A stretch of 64,000 nt of DNA from JAVXCQ01 sp036659415 (GTDB taxonomy: Bacteria > Bacillota > Negativicutes > Acidaminococcales > Acidaminococcaceae), in NCBI GenBank assembly GCA_036659415.1, contig JAVXCQ010000007.1:1-64000 (forward strand). Reading direction: 5' to 3'. This document shows positions 44,461 to 52,732 of this stretch, piece after piece. The number at the start of each line of letters is the position of its first letter. Positions within the stretch are counted from its first letter, which is position 1. The notes under the pieces were generated by a model. That model made no database searches, was not told the DNA's origin, and worked only from the letters and a program-made list of their open reading frames with translations. The position numbers and the translations under genes were made by a program.

Positions 44461-45278
44461 TGAAAAAAATCAGATTAGATGCGCTATTACTAGAACAAGG
44501 TTTATTTGAAACTCGTTCGCGAGCTCAGGCGGCAATTATGGCAGGACAAATTTTGGTTAATGACCAAAAAGTTGATAAGCCAGGTACACCCGTGACCGCA
44601 GACGCCAGGATCAAGATTATTGGTAATAAGTTGCCGTATGTTAGCAGAGGTGGTCTAAAATTAGAAAAAGCGCTTAGTGTTTTTTCTTTAAGGCTACAAG
44701 ATGAGATTATTGCGGACATTGGGGCGTCTACTGGTGGTTTTACAGATTGCGCGTTGCAAAATGGAGCAAGTAAAGTTTATGCTATTGATGTAGGCTATGG
44801 TCAACTGGCTTGGAGTTTACGCACCGATGAGCGTGTAGTTAACATGGAGAGAACAAATGTTCGCTATTTGGATGCAACGTCCCTACCGGACAAGATTGCA
44901 GTAGCGACTATAGATGTGGCGTTTATTTCGCTAGATAAAGTTTTACCAGCAGTTAAAAAATTGTTAGGAGAAAACGGTAGCGTGCTAGCATTAATTAAAC
45001 CGCAGTTTGAAGCGGGCAAAGAAAATGTTGGCAAAAAAGGTGTTGTGCGTGATGCTAAAATCCACGAAGCCGTGATCTTAAAGGTTGTAGCTATGGCAAA
45101 AGCGGAGGGCTTTGTGATTGCCGGGTTAGATTTTTCACCGATTAAAGGCCCGGAAGGGAATATAGAATATTTACTCTATCTTACATTGCACGGAGAACAG
45201 GCCGTTAGTGAGGAAATGATCAAAAATTTGGTAGTGGCTTCTCATAGTAAATTAGCGGAGCCGGTTAAGGGAGATTAA
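44460..45278 (+). CDS. tlyA: TlyA family rRNA 2'-O-methyltransferase
   Basis: A 272-residue protein with an N-terminal S4 RNA-binding domain (RLDALLLEQGLFETRSRAQ) and an FtsJ-type methyltransferase domain. The SAM-binding part is DIGASTGGFTDCALQNGA at about residues 86-103. TlyA in Mycobacterium methylates 16S C1409 and 23S C1920 and confers capreomycin susceptibility. A similar role is inferred here. Old haemolysin labels for this family are misleading. dxs-tlyA-nadK-argR-recN is the classic Firmicutes order. Confidence 0.94.
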   Translation: MKKIRLDALLLEQGLFETRSRAQAAIMAGQILVNDQKVDKPGTPVTADARIKIIGNKLPYVSRGGLKLEKALSVFSLRLQDEIIADIGASTGGFTDCALQNGASKVYAIDVGYGQLAWSLRTDERVVNMERTNVRYLDATSLPDKIAVATIDVAFISLDKVLPAVKKLLGENGSVLALIKPQFEAGKENVGKKGVVRDAKIHEAVILKVVAMAKAEGFVIAGLDFSPIKGPEGNIEYLLYLTLHGEQAVSEEMIKNLVVASHSKLAEPVKGD

Positions 45279-45280
45279 TT

Positions 45281-46153
45281 ATGCAAATGCTGCTGGGCAT
45301 CTTTCCTAATTTAGATAAAATCAGCGTATGCGAGAACTTGCCACACATTGTGACCTCTTGCCGGCAATTGGGGATAGAACCTTGCTTACCGCAGGAAATT
45401 GCTCAAAATTATGCTTGCCGAGCTTATAGTGTAGAAAATCTTGCTAGTATGCAAAACTTTGCAGTAGCAATGTCTTTGGGTGGAGATGGCACACTTTTGA
45501 GAATGACACACTATACTGCACCTTTGGATATACCTGTTTTTGGCGTCAATTTTGGCAAATTAGGTTTTCTCACGGAGGTAGAGCTACCACAGTTAGCAGA
45601 ATCTTTGCAACGAATTGTTGCCGGTGATTACACTTTGGAGCAACGTAGTATGTTGCAAGCGAAAATTTTTCAAGAAGCACGTAAAATAGTAGAAGTACAG
45701 GCTCTTAATGATATAGTTTTAGCTAAAGGACATTTTTCTCGATTAGCACGTTTAAGTGTAAAAATTGGCGGACAAAAATCAGCTAATTACCCTTCTGATG
45801 GTTTAATTGTGGCTACGGCTACAGGCTCTACCGCTTACTCCTTGGCGGCTGGTGGTCCTATTGTTTATCCGGGGCTGGATGTTAGTATCCTTACACCTAT
45901 TTGTGCACATGCCCTGCATACAAGACCACTATTAATTCCTATGGCCGAGCAGATAGAGATCAAAGCATTACCACCTTATGAAGAATTGCTATTATCTGCC
46001 GATGGTGTGATTATAAAAAGCTTAGCAGAGGATGAAAGAGTAGTTATTAAAAAAAGTCCTTGTAGCACACGCTTTATTCGCATTAACCCCTTAACTTATT
46101 ATGAAACCTGGCAACAAAAATTGCGTAGGGGTGAAGATAGTACTAAATTCTAA
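45281..46153 (+). CDS. nadK: NAD kinase
   Basis: A 290-residue enzyme that phosphorylates NAD to NADP. The catalytic GGDGT motif is at residues 67-71. NFGKLGFLTE and the YPSDGLIVATATGSTAYSLA segment (NAD binding) follow. Length fits. It starts two bases after tlyA and belongs to the same transcript. Confidence 0.97.
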   Translation: MQMLLGIFPNLDKISVCENLPHIVTSCRQLGIEPCLPQEIAQNYACRAYSVENLASMQNFAVAMSLGGDGTLLRMTHYTAPLDIPVFGVNFGKLGFLTEVELPQLAESLQRIVAGDYTLEQRSMLQAKIFQEARKIVEVQALNDIVLAKGHFSRLARLSVKIGGQKSANYPSDGLIVATATGSTAYSLAAGGPIVYPGLDVSILTPICAHALHTRPLLIPMAEQIEIKALPPYEELLLSADGVIIKSLAEDERVVIKKSPCSTRFIRINPLTYYETWQQKLRRGEDSTKF

Positions 46154-46174
46154 AGGAATGACGAGGTGCAGGCT

Positions 46175-46624
46175 ATGAAGCTTACAAGACATGAAAAAAT
46201 CAAAGAAATAGTGGAAAAACAAATGATTGAAACACAATACGACTTAGCACGAACCCTGCGTGCTAATGGCATTGATGTAACGCAAGCCACTGTTTCTAGG
46301 GATATTAAGGAGCTTATGCTGATCAAAGTCCCTGATGCAACCGGACGCTATCGTTATGCTTTTCCTAAAGAGCACGGCAGTATGTTGACGCAGGGGAGGC
46401 TTGAAAGAACTTTTCAAGACTCCATTGTTAGCATTCGTATTTCTGAGAATCTGGTGGTCATTCGCACTTTGCCAGGAACAGCGCAAGCAGTAGCCTATGC
46501 CGTTGATTATATGAAATGGCCGGAAGTTTTGGGAACCGTAGCTGGTGATGATACTATTTTTGTAGCAATAGACGCACAAAAAAACCTTGAGGTTTTTACG
46601 AACCGTCTAAATGCTCATATCTAA
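46175..46624 (+). CDS. argR: Arginine repressor ArgR
   Basis: A 149-residue arginine-sensing regulator that works as a hexamer. The N-terminal winged helix contains TQYDLARTLRANGIDVTQATVSRDIKEL. The C-terminal oligomerisation and arginine-binding domain ends with EVLGTVAGDDTIFVA. The ATG at 46175 follows AGGTG and is preferred over the in-frame GTG at 46166, which lies inside that ribosome site. No arginine biosynthesis genes are in the window, so its targets are elsewhere. Confidence 0.96.
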   Translation: MKLTRHEKIKEIVEKQMIETQYDLARTLRANGIDVTQATVSRDIKELMLIKVPDATGRYRYAFPKEHGSMLTQGRLERTFQDSIVSIRISENLVVIRTLPGTAQAVAYAVDYMKWPEVLGTVAGDDTIFVAIDAQKNLEVFTNRLNAHI

Positions 46625-46643
46625 CGACAAAGCAGGTGACACG

Positions 46644-48344
46644 ATGTTAATGTCTTTGCATGTTCATAACTTTGCTTTGATTGAGGATGCTGTCATTGAG
46701 TTTACTCCGGGTTTTAATGTTTTTACAGGAGAAACCGGTGCAGGTAAATCAATTTTAATTGATGCTTTTGGTATTGCTTTAGGCAATCGGGCATCAGCCG
46801 AATATATCCGCACAGGTGCGGACGCTTTTTGGGTACAAGCAGTGTTTGACCTGACTGATAACGAGGGAATTAAAGCACTACTTGATGAGCAAGGTATTGA
46901 TTGTCAAGAGGACACTTTGTTTTTACGGCGGCGGATTGGTGCTAATGGCAAAAATCAAGCTACGATCAATGGGGTGCAAGTACCACTTAATCTTTTGCAT
47001 AGCGTAAGTGAAGTGTTGGTGGATATTCATGGCCAACATGAAAACCAGCAACTACTAAAAATAGGGGCTTCTTTAGTTTTGATTGATTTGTTCGGAGGGG
47101 AAGAACTAGCCCAAGTTTTGCAAACTTATCAAAAAACTTATCAGGAATATCTGCAAGTAACACAAGTTTTAGCGGCACTCAAAAATCAAAATGAACATCG
47201 AGAAGCCTTACTAGAGCGCTTGGAGTGGGAAGTGCAGGAAATTGAGGAAGCACAACTCAAAATTGGCGAAGAAGAACAATTACAAACTGAAGCTAAACAA
47301 CTAACTAACAGCAGTAAGATTATGGAAGCGGCTGCTGATGCCTACCATTTCCTTAATGGTGATGAAGAAGGTTTTAATGGTGCGTTGTTAAATCTTGATG
47401 CTGCTCGTAATAAAATAGCGAGCGTGCAACAATACGATGTCAAATTGCAAGAACTTTTCACCATGTTGGATAGTACCTGGTTAACCCTGGAAGAAACACG
47501 TAGAACGCTAGGAGAATACTTAAGTAACGATAATTTAAATCCGGAACGCTTGGATGAGGTCCAAGAAAGATTGGATTTGCTTTACAAATTGAAGAAAAAA
47601 TATGGTGGTAACGTTGAAACCATTTTGGAATATCTACAGCAAACAACCAGAGAACGAGATGAATTAGCGTTACTGGATGAAAATATTAATAAAAAAGAAA
47701 AAGAATGCCATTTATTAAGAGCAGTGTTAACTAAACAAGCCACTGTTTTAAACCAAGTGAGAACAGTAAAGGCTAGTGAGTTTACGGCTTTAGTTACCAC
47801 CCATATTAAGGATTTAGCCATGGAACAGGGACGCTTTTTGGCTGAATTTACTACTAAAAAAGATTTTGGCAGTTCCGGGTGCGATGAGGTAGTTTTCTTA
47901 TTTACGGCCAATTTGGGTCAAGAACCTAAATCCTTGCTCAAAGTAGCTTCCGGAGGGGAATTATCGAGGGTGGCATTGGCTATTAAAACGGTGTTATTAG
48001 AAAAATCCGGGGTGCCGACTATGGTTTTTGATGAAATTGACACTGGGGTAGGCGGCATAACTGCACAAAAAATGGCTGAAAAAATTGCTATTATTGCCAA
48101 ACGACGTCAAGTTTTATGTATTACGCATTTAGCACAAATAGCGTGTTTTGCGGATAATCATCTCTATATTGAAAAAACAGTTAATGCCGGTCAAACGATA
48201 ACGGCAGTGAAGTGCTTAGATGCCAAAGCCCGGACGGACGAAATTATGCGCATGACAGGCGGTAGTAATGCAACCAGCGTGGCCAGGGAAAATGCCGAAC
48301 AATTATTAGCAATGGCGGAGGCTACTAAAATAGCGCTAAAGTAA
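46644..48344 (+). CDS. recN: DNA repair protein RecN
   Basis: A 566-residue SMC-like ATPase for double-strand break repair. Walker A is FTGETGAGKSILIDAFG near residue 30. Long coiled-coil arms occupy the middle, rich in E, Q and L from about 150 to 420. The ABC signature is VASGGELSRVALAIK and Walker B is MVFDEIDTGVGG. The ATG at 46644 has AGGTGA 5 bases earlier. No LexA-box was recognised upstream; it probably shares the argR transcript. Confidence 0.96.
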   Translation: MLMSLHVHNFALIEDAVIEFTPGFNVFTGETGAGKSILIDAFGIALGNRASAEYIRTGADAFWVQAVFDLTDNEGIKALLDEQGIDCQEDTLFLRRRIGANGKNQATINGVQVPLNLLHSVSEVLVDIHGQHENQQLLKIGASLVLIDLFGGEELAQVLQTYQKTYQEYLQVTQVLAALKNQNEHREALLERLEWEVQEIEEAQLKIGEEEQLQTEAKQLTNSSKIMEAAADAYHFLNGDEEGFNGALLNLDAARNKIASVQQYDVKLQELFTMLDSTWLTLEETRRTLGEYLSNDNLNPERLDEVQERLDLLYKLKKKYGGNVETILEYLQQTTRERDELALLDENINKKEKECHLLRAVLTKQATVLNQVRTVKASEFTALVTTHIKDLAMEQGRFLAEFTTKKDFGSSGCDEVVFLFTANLGQEPKSLLKVASGGELSRVALAIKTVLLEKSGVPTMVFDEIDTGVGGITAQKMAEKIAIIAKRRQVLCITHLAQIACFADNHLYIEKTVNAGQTITAVKCLDAKARTDEIMRMTGGSNATSVARENAEQLLAMAEATKIALK

Positions 48345-48389
48345 TAGTTGCAGTAAAGTTTTAACTTTGAACAAGAGAGGGGTAGCAGG

Positions 48390-48950
48390 GTGCAAAGAAT
48401 TAATCAAGATAATTTAGATGAAAAATTTCTAGCCTCTAAGGTAGGTTTTACTGGTAAATTATTAACAGTTCGTGTTGATACCGTTCTTTTACCTAATGGA
48501 GTAGCTGCCACTCGTGAAGTCATTCATCATCCTGGTGCCGTTTGTATCTTGCCGGTACTAGATAATGGTGACATCATTTTTGTGAAGCAGTTTCGTTATC
48601 CGGTGCAGTCAGTAATGTATGAATTACCAGCTGGTAAATTGGATGCTGGTGAAAAACCAGAGCAGTGTGCAGCAAGAGAATTATCTGAGGAAACTGGCTT
48701 TCGGGCTGGCACACTAGAGAAACTGACTAGTATTGTTACGACACCTGGTTTTACTGATGAAGTCATTCATTTATATGTTGCAAGTGAGCTCACTAAGTTT
48801 CAACAACATACTGATGCCGATGAGTTTATTGAAATCGTTACACTGACACCAGCACAAGTAGAGCGTATGCTATGGACAGAAGAAATTTTTGACGCTAAAA
48901 CACTTAGTGCTTTGTATTTATATCTGTTAAAAAGAAAAAAGTCTAAATAA
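48390..48950 (+). CDS. nudF: Nudix hydrolase, ADP-ribose pyrophosphatase type
   Basis: A 186-residue Nudix enzyme. The Nudix box begins GKLDAGEKPEQCAARELSEE and continues TGF at about residues 84-106, with every catalytic glutamate in place. FVKQFRYPVQSVMYELPAGK before it is typical of ADP-ribose pyrophosphatases, which split ADP-ribose into AMP and ribose 5-phosphate. It starts with GTG after AGAGAGGGG. It is the last gene before the spoVS promoter region. Confidence 0.92.
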   Translation: MQRINQDNLDEKFLASKVGFTGKLLTVRVDTVLLPNGVAATREVIHHPGAVCILPVLDNGDIIFVKQFRYPVQSVMYELPAGKLDAGEKPEQCAARELSEETGFRAGTLEKLTSIVTTPGFTDEVIHLYVASELTKFQQHTDADEFIEIVTLTPAQVERMLWTEEIFDAKTLSALYLYLLKRKKSK

Positions 48951-48996
48951 CAAGGAACCGTGGTAGAGATGTATACAGTATAATCCTTGCGTACTG

Positions 48997-49023
48997 GCAG
49001 GAATTCTAAAAAATGTACCGAAA
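48997..49023 (+). promoter_or_regulatory. Sigma-H-like promoter of spoVS
   Basis: GCAGGAATT (48997-49005), 11 bases, then ACCGAAA (49017-49023). This matches the Bacillus sigma-H consensus (RnAGGAwww, 11-12 bases, RnnGAAT) except for the last base. In B. subtilis, spoVS is a known sigma-H gene. The rest of the 48951-49070 gap shows no convincing sigma-A promoter. Confidence 0.55.
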
Positions 49024-49070
49024 CTAATTAAAATACAATGGGGATGTAACTTAATTAGGAGGGGAAAAAT

Positions 49071-49331
49071 ATGGCTGTACTAAAAGTTTCAGCACAATCT
49101 AACCCTAATTCTGTAGCCGGTGCAGTGGCAGGTGTTTTGCGAGCCGAAGGTCATGCTGAATTACAGGCAATTGGGGCTGGTGCGATCAATCAAGCTGTAA
49201 AGGCGGTAGCTATTGCTAGAGGTTTTGTAGCACCACATGGAATGGATTTAATTTGTATCCCAGCATTTACTGATATTGTCATTGCGAACGAAACAAGAAC
49301 AGCGATAAAGCTACTAATTGAACCTAGATAA
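49071..49331 (+). CDS. spoVS: Stage V sporulation protein S
   Basis: An 86-residue Alba-like small protein, almost identical in pattern to SpoVS across Firmicutes: LKVSAQSNPNSVAGAVAGVL at the start and AIGAGAINQAVKAVAIARGF in the middle. SpoVS influences spore coat and core formation in Bacillus. It is also kept in many species that do not sporulate, where it may bind nucleic acid. TTAGGAGGGG precedes the ATG. It stands alone between a promoter and a strong terminator. Confidence 0.96.
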   Translation: MAVLKVSAQSNPNSVAGAVAGVLRAEGHAELQAIGAGAINQAVKAVAIARGFVAPHGMDLICIPAFTDIVIANETRTAIKLLIEPR

Positions 49332-49350
49332 AGTTCTTGCTATTATAAAA

Positions 49351-49396
49351 AACCAAAGAACCATATAACCCTCAGGTTATATGGTTCTTTGGTTTT
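49351..49396. terminator. Bidirectional terminator between spoVS and the aminotransferase gene
   Basis: A perfect 20-bp stem (AACCAAAGAACCATATAACC with its complement) and a CTCA loop. A-rich sequence lies on the left and T-rich on the right, so it can end both convergent transcripts. Confidence 0.93.
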
Positions 49397-49422
49397 TTAT
49401 GTGATTTAGGCTGCGCTACAAC

Positions 49423-50607
49423 TTATTTAATGGTATGTTTAGTAATAAAGCGAGCGATGCGCTTTAGTGCTTCCCGTAAAGTTACTTCACTGTAAGCATA
49501 AGAGCAACGGATGAAACCCTCACCGCTAGCACCAAAAATATTACCGGGAATAACTAAAACTTCTTCTTCAGCTAAAAGCTTTTCAACAAAGTCCATACTG
49601 CTTAACCCGGTTTTTTTGATACAAGGGAAAACATAGAAGGCACCTTCTGGAGCATAGAGAGGAAGCTCCATTGCCTTGAAGCCTTCAATCATAATACCAC
49701 GACGGTTGTCATATTCAGCTACCATATTTTTAACATCTTGAGCACAATACTTCAAAGCTGCGATAGCTCCGACTTGGGCAGTAACATTAGGGCAGAGAAT
49801 TATTTGTTGGTGCAAAAGATTAATGGCATCGATAATGGCGGCAGGAGCCATCATATAGCCAAGCCTAAGACCGGTCATGGCATAAGCTTTGGAGAAGCCG
49901 TTAAGAACGATAGTGCGGTCTTTAAACTCGGTATAAGAAGTGAACATGGTGTGCTTTTTGCCATTATAAGTTAAATGAGCATACAGTTCATCTGAAATAA
50001 TTACAAGGTTATGTTGCACGGCCCAATCGCCAAGCATTTTGATTTCCTCTTTGGAAATGACGGCACCTGTTGGGTTGTTAGGATATCCAAGCATGATGGC
50101 ACGGGTTCGCGGGGTGACGGCTTTTTCTAAAGCTTCCAGTGTTGGTACAAAGTTGTTTTCGATAAAAGTTTCTACGACTACTGGTTTGCCACCGGCAAGG
50201 ATAATACAGGCTTTGTTAGAAATATAACAAGGTTCAGGAATAATGATTTCGTCACCAGGGGTGGTAATGGCCGTAATAGCACAATAAAGAGCTTCACTGA
50301 CACCGACGGAAACTAATATTTCCGAGCGCGGATCATATTGTACACCATAATTTTTAAAAATATCGTCCGCAATAGCTTCTCGTAGCTCTAACATACCCAA
50401 GGTGGAAGTATATTTGTTTTGACCGGCTTTGATACTATTAATACAAGCATCACGTACGGGGTGGGGAAGAGCAAAGTCCGGTTCCCCCACACTGAGGGGA
50501 ATGATATTAGGATTGTTGGCGGTGATTTCCATAAATTTGGATAAACCAGATGCCGGTAAAGCTTTGATAGCTGGAGAAACGACTGCATTAAAATCAAATG
50601 TTGACAT
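49423..50607 (-). CDS. Class I/II pyridoxal phosphate aminotransferase
   Basis: A 394-residue cytoplasmic aminotransferase of the aspartate aminotransferase fold I family. It shows LSVGEPDFALP near the start, the PNNPTGAVIS phrase, the DELYAHLTY segment (cofactor aspartate) and NGFSKAYAMTGLRLGYM with the Schiff-base lysine. The final arginine for the substrate carboxylate lies in GFIRCSYAYS. The ATG at 50607 is preferred; AAAGGTAGG lies 9 bases before it on the minus strand. It is the only minus-strand gene and is controlled by a T-box, which suggests an amino-acid biosynthetic role. The amino acid is not decided. Confidence 0.93.
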   Translation of the reverse strand: MSTFDFNAVVSPAIKALPASGLSKFMEITANNPNIIPLSVGEPDFALPHPVRDACINSIKAGQNKYTSTLGMLELREAIADDIFKNYGVQYDPRSEILVSVGVSEALYCAITAITTPGDEIIIPEPCYISNKACIILAGGKPVVVETFIENNFVPTLEALEKAVTPRTRAIMLGYPNNPTGAVISKEEIKMLGDWAVQHNLVIISDELYAHLTYNGKKHTMFTSYTEFKDRTIVLNGFSKAYAMTGLRLGYMMAPAAIIDAINLLHQQIILCPNVTAQVGAIAALKYCAQDVKNMVAEYDNRRGIMIEGFKAMELPLYAPEGAFYVFPCIKKTGLSSMDFVEKLLAEEEVLVIPGNIFGASGEGFIRCSYAYSEVTLREALKRIARFITKHTIK

Positions 50608-50652
50608 GATAGAAAACCTACCTTTCAAATTTTAACAAAATGAAATGACCAT

Positions 50653-50890
50653 AAAAAAAAGCGCCCATGCAATTGCTTGCAGGACGAAATATTCGTGGTA
50701 CCACCTGAATTTAATTGGATAAAAGGAATCCAATACTCATTGTGTCCGTTATCGCTGACAGCGGTATATTCATCATATACAAACTTAGGGGTGGCTTGCA
50801 AATTATCTCTTCTGCCGACTTGCACCAAATGTCAGCTCTCTGTAGTATTGAGGTCTTTGCTTCTTCCCATCATCGTTTTTCTCTTTATTA
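50653..50890 (-). promoter_or_regulatory. T-box leader of the aminotransferase gene
   Basis: On the minus strand the leader carries the conserved AGAGAGCTG and TTGGTGCAAG parts of stem I near 50838-50818. It also carries the T-box bulge TGGTACC at 50697-50703. The antiterminator pairs CAGG and ACGAA with TTCGT and CCTG (50680-50707). The competing terminator is CGTCCTGC with GCATGGGCG followed by eight T. Uncharged tRNA would stabilise the antiterminator and switch on the gene. The specifier codon could not be assigned with confidence by eye. Confidence 0.88.
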
Positions 50891-51005
50891 AACTTTCTTA
50901 AATTTATCATATGCTAAGAAAATAAGCAAGACTTTTTTTTGTACATATTATTACAAAAATTTAGACTAGAAAGTCGCTACTTTGCATAAAAACAAGAATT
51001 AAGTG

Positions 51006-51034
51006 TTGTTTCAAAATCTTATTTATGATATAAT
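51006..51034 (+). promoter_or_regulatory. Sigma-A promoter of rpsB
   Basis: TTGTTT (51006-51011), 17 bases, then a perfect TATAAT (51029-51034). TG at 51026-51027 adds an extended -10. A strong promoter suits a ribosomal protein operon. Confidence 0.85.
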
Positions 51035-51056
51035 TGCTTTCAGTTCAGATAACACA

Positions 51057-51114
51057 CGCAGAGTATAGCGCTAACTGTCCGATGAAGATCGGTTATGGCG
51101 AAAAGATATCTGCG
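51057..51114 (+). promoter_or_regulatory. Structured leader RNA of rpsB
   Basis: An outer stem CGCAGA (51057-51062) with TCTGCG (51109-51114) encloses an inner hairpin. The inner part pairs CGC, TAA and CCGAT with ATCGG, TTA and GCG around a GAAG loop. The structure lies in the 5' untranslated region and ends just before the ribosome site. It may be a binding site for S2 and feedback control; that role is inferred. Confidence 0.55.
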
Positions 51115-51139
51115 GAGGAAAAAACAGGAGGAATTAAAA

Positions 51140-51877
51140 ATGGCAATTATTTCTATGAAACAACTACTTGAAGCAGGTGTTCATTTTGGACATCAAACAC
51201 GTCGCTGGAATCCTAAGATGGCACCGTACATCTTTACAGAAAGAAACGGTATCTACATTATCGATCTACAAAAGACGGTAAAAAAAGTTGAAGAAGCCTA
51301 CAACTTCATTCGTGAGGTTGCTGCTCGCGGCGAAAACATTCTTTTCGTTGGTACTAAAAAACAAGCTCAAGACGCAATGCGTGATGAAGCTCTTCGTTGC
51401 AATATGTATTTTGTTAACGAAAGATGGCTTGGCGGCATGATGACTAACTTTAATACTATTCAAAATCGTATTAAACGTCTACGTCAATTGGAAGAAATGG
51501 AAGCAGCAGGTACTTTTGAAGTACTTACTAAAAAAGAAGTTATGGGCCTTCGTCATGAAATGGAAAGATTGACTAAATTTCTAGGCGGCATTAAAGATAT
51601 GAAAAAATTGCCGGGTGCACTCTTTATTGTTGACCCACGCAAAGAACACATCGCTGTCTTAGAAGCGCATAAACTAAATATTCCTATCGTAGCAACTGTT
51701 GATACTAACTGTGATCCTGATGAAATTGATCATGTTATCCCTGCTAATGACGATGCAATCCGTGCGGTTAAACTTTTGACTGCAAAAATGGCAGACGCTG
51801 TTTTAGAAGGTCGTCAAGGCCTGCAAACTGCAAAAAATGCAGAGGCAGAAGCAGCAACCGCAGAGGATGCTGAATAA
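51140..51877 (+). CDS. rpsB: Ribosomal protein S2
   Basis: A 245-residue small-subunit protein. It begins AIISMKQLLEAGVHFGHQTRRWNPKM. NERWLGGMMTNFNTI and GALFIVDPRKEHIAVLEA follow, with VDTNCDPDEIDHVIPANDDA near the C-terminus. These are S2 hallmarks. The ATG at 51140 has GGAGGA 7 bases earlier. tsf follows, as in most bacteria. Confidence 0.98.
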   Translation: MAIISMKQLLEAGVHFGHQTRRWNPKMAPYIFTERNGIYIIDLQKTVKKVEEAYNFIREVAARGENILFVGTKKQAQDAMRDEALRCNMYFVNERWLGGMMTNFNTIQNRIKRLRQLEEMEAAGTFEVLTKKEVMGLRHEMERLTKFLGGIKDMKKLPGALFIVDPRKEHIAVLEAHKLNIPIVATVDTNCDPDEIDHVIPANDDAIRAVKLLTAKMADAVLEGRQGLQTAKNAEAEAATAEDAE

Positions 51878-51912
51878 TAAACAAACATTTACATATTGAG
51901 GAGGATTTTCTT

Positions 51913-52563
51913 ATGGCTGAAATTACTGCTGCTTTAGTAAAAGAACTGCGCGAACGTACAGGGGCAGGGATGATGGACTGCAAAAAAGCCTTGACTGAAA
52001 CTGCCGGCGATGTTGATAAAGCTATTGACTTCTTGCGTGAAAAAGGTTTAGCCGCTGCTGCTAAAAAAGCTGGGCGTGTCGCTGCAGAAGGTTTAGTAGA
52101 ATCTTATATTCATGGTGCTGGGCGCATTGGCGTCTTGGTAGAAGTGAATTGTGAAACTGACTTTGTTGCGAAAACTGATGGTTTTAAAACTTTAGTTAAA
52201 GATATTGCTATGCATATCGCAGCTGCTAATCCTGCATATTTGAAACGTGATGAAGTTCCAACTGCTGAACTTGACCATGAAAAAGAAGTTCTTTCCGAGC
52301 AAGCTCGGAATGAAGGTAAACCAGAAAAAATTATCGAAAAAATGGTTGTTGGTCGTATTGAAAAATACTACAAAGAAGTTTGTCTTTTGGATCAAGAATT
52401 CGTTAAAGATCCTAGCAAAACCATCACGGATTTGATTACTGAAAATATTGCTAAAATTGGTGAAAACATTTCTATTCGTCGTTTTGTCCGTTTCCAATTG
52501 GGCGAAGGTATCGAAAAGAAAACCACTGACTTTGCTGCTGAAGTAATGTCTTTCGTAAAATAA
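51913..52563 (+). CDS. tsf: Elongation factor Ts
   Basis: A 216-residue nucleotide exchange factor for EF-Tu. The N-terminal UBA-like domain shows VKELRERTGAGMMDCKKAL and AIDFLREKGLAAAAKKA. The core has one subdomain (VEVNCETDFVAKTD) and a shortened middle. The protein is clearly shorter than the roughly 290-residue form of Bacillus, matching the short EF-Ts seen in many other Firmicutes. TTGAGGAGG precedes the ATG. A terminator follows. Confidence 0.97.
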   Translation: MAEITAALVKELRERTGAGMMDCKKALTETAGDVDKAIDFLREKGLAAAAKKAGRVAAEGLVESYIHGAGRIGVLVEVNCETDFVAKTDGFKTLVKDIAMHIAAANPAYLKRDEVPTAELDHEKEVLSEQARNEGKPEKIIEKMVVGRIEKYYKEVCLLDQEFVKDPSKTITDLITENIAKIGENISIRRFVRFQLGEGIEKKTTDFAAEVMSFVK

Positions 52564-52575
52564 TAATTAGCTATA

Positions 52576-52609
52576 AATAAGAGAACACAAAAGTGTTCTC
52601 TTATTTTTT
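52576..52609 (+). terminator. Rho-independent terminator after tsf
   Basis: A 13-bp stem AATAAGAGAACAC with its complement, loop AAAA, and a six-T run (preceded by a TTA). Confidence 0.92.
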
Positions 52610-52732
52610 GAGAAAAAAGCCTAAACCGCCTAATTTTTAAAATTTGCAAAAAAGTAGCAATTTTTAAAGAGGAAAAACGTAATCTGTGTAGAATTTAAAC
52701 TTGAAGAGAAGATGTAACGGGGAGGCATATAA

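Noticed and set aside
49423..50607. Assigning the aminotransferase as aspartate, aromatic or alanine specific
   Set aside because: Fold I motifs are shared by all of these, and the T-box specifier could not be read with certainty.
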